Origin: Moniliophthora roreri
Taxonomy: Eukaryota > Basidiomycota > Agaricomycetes > Agaricales > Marasmiaceae
Direction of reading: 5' to 3'
Length of the DNA: 64,000 bases
Assembly (NCBI GenBank): GCA_001466705.2
Contig: LATX02000189.1
Location: forward strand, 124,001-188,000
Shown here: positions 11,396 through 23,992 of the stretch, in pieces
Numbering within the stretch: the first letter of the stretch is position 1
How the letters are laid out: the number at the start of each line of letters is the position of its first letter
Made by a program: the position numbers and the translations under genes
Notes under the pieces: generated by a model
Seen by the model: the letters and a program-made list of their open reading frames with translations, nothing else
What the model was told of the DNA's origin: nothing
The model's database searches: none

Positions 11396-13581
11396 TTATG
11401 TCCCACTGAGGTTCAGGATGGGCATATCATCCTCGTCACTGGGCCTGAATAGCACGTCTCGATGCTCCCATAACGACAACAATCCGCGAATGAAATGAGC
11501 GCATCTCTCCGCTGGGTGATCTGGATGATGCTTTGCCGCATGGTGTAGTCTCTCCACTACCTTGGCTAAAAGCGCACATTCCACGCCAGACGTGATGGCA
11601 TTGAGCCCGTTGAGGGATACGAACTTCAAGCCAATGATATATGTGGCAGTAAACGCGACATGGAGGAAAAGGTAGTCGGGTGCTGTGCCTAGCAACGCTG
11701 AATCGGCATCCAGGATAGAGATGAGGATAGATTCCGCCAACGAGCGAGCATCCTTGCCCCAAAAATTGAGCACGAGGTCATATGTTTTGATGTGCATGTA
11801 CCATAACGGAAAGTCAGGATTTGGATGCGGGGAGTTCTCATATATCTTGCGTCCGGTTCGAAGTGTGTTGTAATATACCATTAATTGGCATGATCGACAG
11901 ACGATGCTGAGCATCTGGAAATAGAATGCGTCGCATGGGGCCAGGACTATAGGTGCGGGTGAATTTAGGAGGACGGTCAGGAACACAAAGACACGTACCA
12001 CGGAGAGGAGCAACAAGGCGATGCATCTCGTTCAAATCCCTCACCGAATTCCGTTGCCTGCGGAAGAAAACATCCACATCTTTCGACTGAAATGATGACA
12101 ACGGGGAGCTCAGCGTGTTTGCCGCAATCTGCACTGTACCGCCTAACAGTCTCAATCGGATGTCTTGACAGCTTTCCGCGCCAGATGGGACCATATTTGG
12201 TAGCGGAAACAGAGAAGCGAACCGGCCTCCATGATTTGCGGGACGGCATTGGTGTCCTTGTTCAAGGGAGAACCTAAGTAAAAGAAATGGTTCAAGCAGG
12301 AATATAAAAATGGTTTTGAGCTTACAGCGAATCAATATTCATCAGAGATGTCCACTGTACTGCTTGTCAGACAACGAGCTTGAAGTAAGAGAAGCATGAT
12401 GGGCAACCTACAAGACGAGCTCTATCCATCATGTCCGCGAAATATGCCGTGTCGATGCCTTCTCCCAGTCCTGGGTGTGCTACCTCTGATTGACGCAGTG
12501 CAAATGCTTTATCAACACACTCATGCAGTCGGAGGTTCCGTGCCATTGTAATAGCACAGGTGATCATATAGTGGGGGCTGAAATCTCCCTTTCCAACGGC
12601 TTCATCCCCATAAGATGGCTGGGGCCATAATGCCATGATGAAAAGTGCTTTGACGGTCTCTACCGAACAAAAAAGTTGCAGGTTGTAGAGAATTTTTGTG
12701 ATCATCTCTTCCGCTACCGTTCGCAACTTATTGATCACCATATTCCGGAGGTCGCCATTCTTGTTGTGATGGTGTCGTGACGCAACAACAGTGCAGCAAA
12801 TGAGACGAAGGATGGGGCTCCGGGAACTGGCGTGTGTGGTGTTGAAACAGAGGAACGGAGCATATTGCTGGTTAAATCTACATCATGCACGAGTCAATAG
12901 AGGTCGAAAACGAATTGTAAAAGGGCTCACTGACGTGTCTAGTAGTCTATCTATTTGATCCTTCGCTAAAAGACTCTCTAGCGATCCTGACGCTGGAACT
13001 CCATTCATTGGTCGGAAAGCATCGCTAGAAGATTCTTTCGGATGGAGATTTCGGACACATGCTAAAGGTGCCGACCAATCTGGCGCCGGATTCACGTCCT
13101 GAAAGACGTCGGCATAACGATCGTAGGAACACGAGTGATAAAAGGTACTAAACCAGAGCCTGATACGGCGGGGTAGAGCTTCCACACCCATCGTTTTCAC
13201 GTTTTCTGTAGCTGCGGGTATAGCTTCTTTCGCTGACGTGGGTTGAATTATTTTGAGATCCTGGAACATGCTCTCCAGTTCGAGAATCACCTCGTCGGTG
13301 GATTTGGAGGAAGGTGCGGGGGAAGTGGATGTGGAAAGGATCGGCGCCTCTGTTGCTAAATGATCCTCTGTCCTAGTAACCCTGGCTTCGAAAAGGCCTT
13401 TATCCATATCCTCGTATGAGCAGGTGAGGTCCAAAGTTTTACAACGATGGCAGCGAACTGTAGCTTGATTCTTGACTTCCAGCACTTCGCATCGAGTCTT
13501 TTGTCTCCGGCAATTCGAGCATGCCACGACTCTGCTTTTCCGTTTTGAAGAGTTGGAGTTGGTCCTGGAGACGCCCGCCAT
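11396..13581 (-). CDS. Zn2Cys6 fungal transcription factor
   Basis: Minus-strand gene for a fungal-type nuclear regulator. The N-terminus holds a basic stretch (SSKRKSR) and a binuclear zinc cluster: CSNCRRQKTRC, a 12-residue linker, then CHRCKTLDLTC. It is followed by a serine/threonine-rich linker and the long fungal-specific middle region. Recognisable pieces are RIRLWFSTFYHSC, ALWPQPSYG, ARNLRLHECVD and a spliced QWTSLMNIDSL segment, each in its own exon. The C-terminus ends SGT with stop TAA at 11396-11398. The first ATG in the frame is at 13581; the open frame extends 45 bases upstream without an ATG. Targets are unknown. Its only near neighbour on the same strand is the UDP-glycosyltransferase, which lies upstream. 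Confidence 0.86.
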
Positions 13582-14108
13582 GAGATCTTCGCCGTCGGAA
13601 TTGATTTTGTGGGTGCAATTGAGCAATGATCAGGGCGCAATTTGAAGACCTCCGACAAATTAGGTATGTTGATCGTTTTTATAGAAGAATGCAAGTCCGA
13701 GTTTACCTTGGGCGTCAGCGCGAGTTGAGAGCGGTCGTACTTGATCAGTATGCGCTCAAAGTCCTTTGGCCCTGAAGTTGCCCCGGGCCCTGTATGCTCC
13801 CATAATACTTATATGCGCCACTGAGCGACTGAATGAATAGATTAACCAATGACCCTGAATATGCCTTACTGGTCTTTGTATTCAAAGTCATGATATTCAG
13901 CGTCTGATCGTCGCAGACACTGCTGTTGATACGTATTGAATCGAATGTAAACTGTCGTGTCAAAAGGTGCATCGTAATCGGCGCGTAGGGCATATATAGT
14001 TGAATGCATCAGGTCTAACGCTCGCCGAGCGAAACCGTATGAGCGCCTTCTACTCATTCATGAAAACTAGATATATTTGTAACATGAATGTGACTTCAGA
14101 GCGCTGCT
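13582..14108. other. Intergenic region between the transcription factor and the glycosyltransferase
   Basis: About 530 bp that should hold the promoter of the transcription factor and the 3' end of the glycosyltransferase. Short minus-strand frames (13745-13993 and 13866-14057) have no recognisable content. Nothing else is seen. Confidence 0.4.
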
Positions 14109-16033
14109 TCAATCTAGATATTTCTCTATAAGGCGGGAAAGTTCCAAGCGTGCTTCCCCGTTCTCTTCCCAAACCTTTCCACATTCGTTTGCCAAAGCCT
14201 CCCAATTCGTTCTCACAATCCTTCCTTTTTCGCTTTCGAGCTCTCCTAGCAAGTCCACCACCTCCTTCCTCGCTGAATCGACAGTAAAAGTCGGGCAGAA
14301 TCCATCCTTGTATCGATACGGTCTTTGCCTTCCCTTCTCCCCGGTACGCACTTCGAGAAGCTCAAACCCAGCTTTATGTTGGCAGGTGATTAACGCAGAG
14401 TTCAAGGGTTGATCAGCCCCGAAAGGCCAGAAAATCCTGGTGACGAAGATCAGCACGGAAGCGTAACCAAAGCAGTGAAAAAGTGTACAGCGGAACCTTG
14501 TATTCAAGTGCCTCTTGCACACTATTCCAACCCCCATGAGTAAGGAACCACCCAGTTGCTGGATGTGTTAAGATCTTTTCCTGTGGCGACCAGACTAGTT
14601 CTAATGCGTAGGGACTTTCTGAAATGATTTGTTTCAGTTGGTCTGAGAAGTGACACAAGGGCGATGGATGGGAGAGGATGAAAGGCGTTTTCGAGGAAAC
14701 AAGCTCGTTTATAATGGCTTCAAAGATGGTCGGGTCCGAAGGCCACCAGAATGTACCAAAGCTGATCTTTGAGAACAATCAGCATCACTGGAATGAAGCC
14801 AGAAACCGAAAACGCACGTAGAGAACCGACTTCTCTCCCAATTCTGCTTGCATTTTGTCCAAGAATAAAACGACCTGGCTCGTTATTCCATTTTCCTGCT
14901 TTTCTGGTGCCCGGATCAAGGACATGGGACCGATTGCGAAGAACTCCTTGCCCACGCTGTTATAGTAATCCTTGCATGCGACAACAGCCTCACGTTCGAG
15001 AACCGACGTCGCGATGCAGATGATGCCGTTGCTAGCTTTTATAGATTCGGCACCCATCATTGTGAATATGGCGCTAGCTTGGACGGACATATCAGGAACC
15101 TATTTGCATCGATTAGGATCCAGAATGGGTAAACAGAGGATGTGTGACCTGTTGCGGGTATAATTCGTAGTCATATAGTGGCGGATATCCAGGAACTTGA
15201 GCAACTTTGCCATTGGTAGCTGCAACAATCTGAGTAGTAGATGTCAGTAATACACTCGAGGATTGACATTAGGTGTATATACCTCCAGGTATAGTTCCAC
15301 TTGGCTCCTTCCCGTCTTGTTTATTTCCTCTCGAATAAGGGCGTAGTCGTCTCCTTTACCGCCCAATTTTCCGGGCCCCCAGGCGTGGATTATAGGGCCA
15401 GCACTCCCGGTAAGCCAAGCTAGGATTGGCACTTGGGATGATGTGGCTATTGCACGAATCCCATCGACTAGATACTTTGCAAACGGCTAAGGACAACCTA
15501 CTGATCAGAAAGCTGATGATAATGATATTAAACGCTCTTACGTCTACTATGGCAAGTGAGATTTGTGGTAGATCTGAGCAGTTGACCGTTTTGCCAGATG
15601 ACAGGCAAGTCAGATTTCCAGTTTGCTTGAATAACTGCTCAAAAGCGGGCACGACTTCAACATCAAATTTGAGAGGTTCTGGACTTGGTGGTACGAGATC
15701 CAACACACTGAGAAGTATGAGTTTGAATCGAGCAGTCGAAGGGGGAGATGCAAGCTACAACGCACTTGATTTGGGCTTCGATTGCTTTATATCGCTCTTG
15801 TGGAAGCTTGGAGAGTTCACCCATCACCTTGGGGTAGATGAAGTTGTTGGTGAGAAGTGTCAAGACAACATCTTTTCTGGCTTCGGCGATGAGTATCGCG
15901 ATAGTGATGAGGGGCTTGTTATGACCTATGTGGTTCAACGTCAGTAAAGCTGAGATGGATGTAGCTTTGAACTAGTACCCCAAGCCCCCATAGCGTGCAA
16001 AGCAATATGTTTCCTAAATGTGCTCTTCGACAT
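14109..16033 (-). CDS. UDP-glycosyltransferase (GT1 family)
   Basis: Minus-strand multi-exon gene for a soluble GT-B-fold glycosyltransferase, which moves a sugar from a UDP-sugar to a small acceptor (sterol, polyketide, phenolic or similar; not determinable here). The C-terminal donor-binding signature is clear: [37 protein letters not shown] and, after an intron, [21 protein letters not shown] and a [12 protein letters not shown] segment precede it. The N-terminal acceptor half has [18 protein letters not shown] and [11 protein letters not shown]. The ATG at 16031-16033 opens a 19-residue first exon that splices in frame to HNKPL. Stop TAG or equivalent at 14109-14111 follows IEKYLD. The order upstream of a Zn2Cys6 regulator gene on the same strand may hint at co-regulation. 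Confidence 0.87.
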
Positions 16034-16630
16034 GATGACGGCTGTAGAATTTGTAAGGCAGAAGAAGTAGGAGACAGAAGAAGTGTTATCAGGATTGTTT
16101 ATAGGAGAGCCTGAAACGACTCACTTTAGTTAGTGCTAGTAAGCACAACGCTTGAAGGGACATTCTATTACGTGCCCAAGCACACGCAGAAGCACATGGA
16201 GCTGGTTTGATGTGATAAAGTTCATTAATTCTAAGGAGGGTTGATGACATGAAGGATGTGATGAAAAGGGATGTGGCAAATTGACGCGGCAGACCGGGTT
16301 TAGCAAGGGTTTAGTTTGTTTGTCCAAGTCGCGACCTCCACTCTTGTCCTCTGACTTTGATTTCTTGGAACACATGCAAGTCTCTTCCCAGAATTATGAG
16401 CAACTATAGGCTACCCTCAGTACCTACCTGGGAGCATATTGTGGGTGAGTAATATGTCCGACTCAACGCGGTGAAATTTGGATTTCCCACCCCAACTCCG
16501 GCGAATCTACGTGATAGGAGGGCAATCTCACGACTGCTCTCCACTCCTCCTTGTTTCTCAGAGTGTTAAAACTAATTATCACACAGAGCCTCCACCTTCA
16601 TCTGACGGTGATTCTGACGGCGAGTCCGCA
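16034..16630. other. Divergent intergenic region
   Basis: About 600 bp between the glycosyltransferase start and the first ATG of the methyltransferase. The reading frame of the latter is open from 16478, and a possible small upstream exon with ATG at 16454 could not be joined in frame. No other feature is supported. Confidence 0.4.
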
Positions 16631-19600
16631 ATGGACAGGAGAGATGGCTCCTCGAAGCAAAGTACGCGTGTAGATGGTGTAGATGTACCGACCAAGAGAA
16701 GTAGCGGGGAGAATACGGCTGGGCGTCCCTCAAAGAAGGCAAGACTGGACAAGCCAAGTGGTGTGTGACCCTTGCTCTCGTTGAATTTCAATCTTTTCTC
16801 AAGTTCATCCTCATTAGGAAGCGGCCAACCCTCACATCCAGGGTCTTCGAACTCACGGCCGAATTCTTCAGCAAATGCTGGGCCATCTTCGTCATCTACA
16901 GGCCGTACTACAGTCCGAAAGAAGGCTAGCGATAGACCTCCCAAACGTCCTGAATTACCGTCTTCGTACAGGCCTCCTCCGAAACTACCATCGAGTTTCT
17001 TGCAACCTGTTAGTACAACCAATAAACCATCCTCCGCATCTCAACAACCCTTGTCTTCACCCACGTCCTTCCTTTCCTCACAAAGCGCACCAACCAGCTC
17101 TAGTTCACGTCCATTTACTTCTGCACCCCAAGCAAATAACCCCGCCAGTTCTAGAAACCGTAGTCTAGTCTTCTCTGACGACGATGACAATGAAATGGTG
17201 ACGGCATCGAATCTGCCCAAAACTATGGGTGGTAGCGGGAAGGGGAAGGAGAAGGAGATATCCGACCAGGACCCTGAAGAAGCTGGTAGCATTTCTATCC
17301 TCAGTATGCGTTACAGGGATCGGCATAAGCAACAGAATAGTGCCAATATCTCGCGGCCAAGCTCCTCTTCAGTCTCTGCGGGCGCCAGCGGAAGTCAATG
17401 GAGACAAAGTCGCGGGGACGATGGAGATTATAGCATTCCAGTCCCACGTCCTGGGAATCCCGGGCCTAGTGGTAATGCTTCTCGCAAGGGGAAAGAAAAG
17501 GAAAAGGGTGAACGGCTTCACACGAATTTGAATAGGTCGAGTTTGAATTCATCTGCTAGCGGGGAGAGAATTACGACTAAACCGCTAAAGAGAACGATGG
17601 CCGAGAAAAACAGGAGGAAATCTTTAGGAAGCTGGGATGAAAGTGAGGGCGAAGACGTATCAAACGGACGGGCAGGTTCCACTACAGACAAAGGGAAAGG
17701 GAAACAAAGAGAGACGCCTTTGAGCACGAGCGGCAGTAGACGTCGACCCAAGAACGGATACGGTACGATTTCAGGGCTCTAATTTGGGGGGTGTTTCTTA
17801 TAGACCCAACAGGTCCACGACGTACGTCCGCTCCTGCGCCACAGGATATAATTGAGGTATTGTCGTCCGATGACGACGGCCGACACAAGAAAGCCACCGA
17901 GGTCATTGAAATACTTGAGCTATCGGATGACGATGCTTTGAGACCGAGACTAAGACCGAAGCCGCAGAAGAAGGCCAAACCCCAGGATGAGCCTAAAGGC
18001 GAGGACGAGATCATCGTTCTGAGCGATGACAGTGCCGAGGAGCCTGCAACAGGAGCGAAATCGCCGGCGAGATTGAACAAGGCGGTTACGCCAACCTCAG
18101 AGCCGGCTGTTGGCCTTCCTTCGATCCTAGGCCCAGAGGTGAATGACCAAGGAGCTGGAGCTGGAATCGACATTTATGATCCTGGGGATGCGATGGATGG
18201 TCACCAGTCAAATATGATGGAATTAGATATCTTGGACGCTGTTGGCGATAACGCTGGTGCCGATGTGGAGATGGCGGAACCTGTGACTCAGATTGAACCA
18301 GTGCGCTCCTCACCGAACCAAGATATATCTGCTGTGAAAAGTGCCTTACCATCGATACCCCCTGGTCCCGCTGTGCAGGCAGCATCATCTCCAGCTGTTT
18401 CCGTGAAGGAAGAATTGGTTTCACCTAGGAAAGTTCCTCAGTCGCCCACGATTTCCAGACCGACTAGTACAATCCAAGGAACACGTGCCATTGTCAAGGA
18501 GCTTCCTGTAACTCCACAAAAAGTCCCACCAGCACCTCAGTCAACTCCAGTGAAATCGCAACTGTCTTCGCTTCAGAAAGCTCCCAGTCCTGTGAGGGAG
18601 CCCCCTGTTATCCCGCAGAACATACCATCACTTCTGCAACAAACGCAAAAGAAGATGAAATCGCCATCGCCTCGGAGAATGCCCGAATATTCAGCTATGG
18701 AATCTGCATCTGCACCCACCCTCTCAGGTACTCCATCTACAAACGTCAATCCCTCAAGCGACCCATCACGACTCTCATCGGACTCTATCATTCTGAAGGC
18801 TATTGAAAGAGCAGTTCCATCTACCGACCCGCAGAACAGTAATGAGGAACACACCGGCTCGGCTGTAATGCCTCCTCCATCTGTTACAGGTGTAACCTTG
18901 GAGGTCCCTGCCACAGCAGGCGACACGGTTGTTAGGAGCCGTTCGGCATCACCAATGTCGGGAGTTGAGGAGATCATTGCTTCCACAGTGCCTTCAATTC
19001 CTGATGCTCAATCCTTACTGTCAACGATAACTGTTGACGCACGAGCCAGCTCACCCACTCCCCCTGTCTCTCGCAGTGGCACCGTTTTCAGCGTTCCGAA
19101 AAAGGTATGTAGCTTAGTCATCCTTGTTTCCCCTTGCTGACACTCGGCCAGTCAAAAAAGGTCAAGAACTTTGCAAGTCTTAAGCAATACGATGAAGCGG
19201 TACGGAGAGAGAATGCATCTGCAAGAGAAATCTCTCCTCATGTCAATGTATCTCAACAACCTCCGGAATTGCCTATACCTACCGCTGCATCGGAGACGCG
19301 TCGCTCTTCATCTACTCCTCGTTGGCAGGCACGCAAATCGACAGGGGCTAAACCCAGATTCCCCAACGTCTCTGTCAGTGAAGCCGGACAAAGCACACCT
19401 AGCTATGAAACCTCGATGACAAAGGCATTCGAAAAGGCTGGACGAGCCAATGTCGCGGACTCGGCGCAGAAGAATCTAGAGCTGGAGAAGAACGTGTCGG
19501 ATGTCGCAAAAACGAGCATTCCATTGCCTGGCAAGTACTCTCTGTCGGATAAAGTGACACTTGGCTCCACCCAGGTCCTGTCTGCAGCATCAGAGCCTGC

Positions 19601-22404
19601 GACGCCAGCTATAGATTTGAGCGTACATGGACGTAAACCTCGTTCCCCTGCGAAGGATGCCGAAAAGATGAAAACATTCATCACTCCAGCGAGGGCCTTA
19701 ACATTACCCACTCGTGTGAACGCCACCAGAGCTGAGGAGGAAAGCGCTCAACGCAGATGGTTCGCAGAAGTGGAGTCTGCTCGTCGAGGGGGGCCCAATC
19801 CAACTCCAAGTTCCAATGACAGTCCTGGTGGTACGTCAATTTGATAGAATAATTTCCTTATGGTGAATGTTTATACAGGCAATGGGGCATCTCCAGCTGT
19901 GGGTGACCAACAATCAGAACCCATAGATCTTACCCTGGATGATGAGGCTAGCGAAAGCGATCCTGACCTTGGCGATCTCATTAATGATGATTTCTATGAA
20001 GATGTGCATGGATTTAATGAGACCTCGGAAGGTAAGGCCCTGGTTCCTTTCAAAACGCCTGGGTATCAAGAATAATTCCCGTGCAGATGCGACGGATAAA
20101 GGCAAGCTGGATCTCGAGCGTCAAGATTTGCCACCTAATGCTAAATTGACAACTCCTCGGACTGCAGTGAGACCTGAGTCCAATTACCACACAGATCAAC
20201 TCGAAGCAGCTCCGAACCCGGTGTCTACTGCAGATAAAACCACTATTCGACGTCTTACACCCTCTGAAGAACTCTCATCTGACTTTGCTAACACCTTGAG
20301 CATAGGGCCCGAAGCCGATACCATGGACACTTCGGCAGTTCCTTCATCTTCAAATATACCGGCATCTGTGGATCATGACGGAGATGACGACGACCCACTC
20401 TACCTTCCCTTTGCTGATGATTACAAGTATCGTGGTAATTTGAATCCAGTTGACCAGCAACAAGGAGCAACAGGAGAGTCCAGAAGCCCATCTCCAGCTC
20501 TTGTTTACCCAAAGGATTCAGCATCAACCGATTCTGACAATGACGCTGGCGTATGTCGGATATCTACCCCGCTGAACTTGCCTGCTGATAATCTTTCTGA
20601 ACCAAAGGGTATGGGCGACAGAGAATCAAGCGGAGACCCTCTCGAGGTACGATTCTCTATCTTGTGCTCATGGCCACCAATCTGACTGACCCGGAAAACA
20701 GGCTTTTTCGACTGACACGGCTGCCAACTTTTTTGTGGATCACAGAGATCCTCCGACTCCCGTCCCGTCCGAGAACTTGCCCCAGGTACTTGATTCGTCG
20801 CTATTTATATGAACACAATTTGATTCCGTCAAAAGGTTCCCGTTACGCAAGAGGAACTTACTGGAAGAAGGTCATCAAGGTCCCGCTCAGCATCATCTAC
20901 GTTAAGTGTTCGCCGAAGCTCGAGATGGAACAGAGTTTCCTCCCCTGGCAGTTCTCTCAGCCTCAATGTGACCAGCAATGAACCTCGGACTCCAGGTGAT
21001 GCATCACTATCCTACGGAGGACTTCCGGTCCTCACATGGAAGAGCTTTCGGAGCAATTTAGCCAACTTTACGCCGCCGTGTTATTGGTCTAAGGACTTAC
21101 CTCACGCATTTCAAGATCACATCAATTGGCTCTCACCCGAATACCGAAATAGCAGGGACATGCAACACGTTTTCGAAAGCATCATGGTAGAGAATACTTC
21201 TGAGGAACCTCAAGCCCCGGCAATCAAGCTTGTCAATGAAGTTGATTACGAACCAACGCCTCCATGGGAATTCTATTACACCAACAAGATGTGGAATGGC
21301 GAAGGTGTCCCAGCTCCAACAGTAGAAGGCCTTGGCAGCTGCGATTGTGTGGGTGCATGTAATCCAAGGACTTGCGTGTGTGTAGCACGTCAACAGAAAT
21401 GGACTCATGAGTATCACGAAGGCTTCCTGTACGATGACAGGGGCTGCGTGCGACAAGGTGGCATACCGGCCTTCGAGTGCAACAGTCTCTGCGGTTGTGA
21501 TGAGCGGTGCAAGAACAGGGTCAGTACATCTTATGTTTCTACTTCATTTGTGCATATATTTGAATGTCTCGTAAGGTGGTTCAACATGGTCGCAAATGCG
21601 AGGTAGTCATATTCAAAACTAGAGAGAAAGGATGGGGCGTCAAGAACGGAAAAAAGAAGATACCTATGGGCTCTTTTATAGGCATCTACTCAGGGGAAAT
21701 ACTACTCGATGACGAGTCTGAAGAACGGGGATTGTAAGTGTTCAGTCGGCTAGTCAGTGCCCATGCATACTTACGTACAATTCAGTATGTACGACAAATT
21801 CGGACGCACCTACCTCTTCGACCTCAACATGTATTACCTGGATAATGATTGCAAGTATACGATCGACGCGTATCACGCTGGAAATGTGAGTGTCTCAATT
21901 TTGGGAAGTCCTGCCGAGTTCTTAAAGTCTGGTATCAAGTTCACGAGGTTCTTGGTCAGTGGCGCCCTCTGATTTTACTTGAAGTCATTCTCATGAGACT
22001 AGAATCACTCTTGTGATCCTAATGCCATGTTATCATTCGTGTATATCGACGAGGCTGACATCTACAAGCCACTTCTTTGTATATTTGCTCGACGAGACAT
22101 CGCGCCGAACGAAGAGATAACGTTCTCTTATGCTGGAGATCCGGATGTTGTAAGCGCAGATTCTCTTGTCTGTTAGCATTTCATGAAGTTCAATTGTGCT
22201 ATCTAGGATGATGACGACGAAGAGGTAGCATCGACTGGGCGCAAGAGAAAAGGGGCAAAGTCAAAGGCATCACCAAGGAAACCGAAAACTGGTGCCAACG
22301 TACATAAGCCGTGTAGATGTGGTGCCAAGAACTGTAAAGGTATGCGTGTTCCCTTTATTCTTGTCACAAGGTCTGAAAACTGTGTAGGGGTAATGTGGCG
22401 ATAG
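16631..22404 (+). CDS. CLR4: Histone H3K9 methyltransferase, Clr4/SUV39/DIM-5 type, with very long disordered N-terminus
   Basis: Gene of about a dozen exons for a nuclear lysine methyltransferase that should methylate H3K9 in heterochromatin. The C-terminal third is complete. It has a cysteine-rich pre-SET (CDCVGAC, CVCVARQQ, CNSLCGCDERCKNR) and a SET domain with REKGWGV, GSFIGIYSGEIL, FLNHSCDPN and ITFSYAG. The post-SET CRCGAKNCKG lies at the end, the last four residues after an intron (stop 22402-22404). Estimated length is about 1,600-1,700 residues, against 300-500 in well-known fungal enzymes. The extra N-terminus is Ser/Pro/Lys-rich with KGKEKEK runs and no visible chromodomain. It carries four SUMO-interaction-like motifs (17845-17877, 17899-17934, 18001-18042, 19917-19958). 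Small introns occur, such as 17763-17803 (41 bp). The frame is continuous into the SET part, so I treat it as one gene. The first exon is uncertain. Confidence 0.85.
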
Positions 22405-22595
22405 TACAATATTGTATTTTCGTCATTTGAAAGATGTGCATCACGTATCGACGGCAAATTACCATTACCGGAATAACAAGGGCTTAGACGCCGAATAGGA
22501 TTCAGCCGGTTCAGAAGACAATATAGATACAGTATGTGCGAGCGGGTCAATAATCAATGAGTCGTAAGTTATACACAGCTAACCGAAGGACAAGC

Positions 22596-23776
<1,181 letters not shown>

Positions 23777-23927
23777 GGTAGTGGTAGGGAAGAGCCCGAA
23801 GTTGGCCTGTTAGTGTCACAAGTGACTCTGAGTCTCTGTAAAGAGTTGAGGTCACGTTCTCGTCCACGATCACGTTACGTTACAGTGACCTTATAATATT
23901 CTTGTTTATTCACTCCTTTCTACTAAC

Positions 23928-23933
23928 ACGCGT
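23928..23933. promoter_or_regulatory. ACGCGT (MCB-type) site upstream of DNA2
   Basis: The hexamer ACGCGT lies 60 bp upstream of the DNA2 ATG in the 216-bp divergent region shared with the E2 gene. In ascomycete yeasts this MluI cell-cycle box binds MBF and drives S-phase genes, DNA replication genes among them. The hexamer also occurs by chance elsewhere in the window (for example inside coding sequence near 10433), so its role is inferred from position only. Confidence 0.4.
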
Positions 23934-23992
23934 CACAGGCGACTTCACTATCAGTCCGACAACTAGTCTAGGGCCCCGCAATATCTCTTGAA

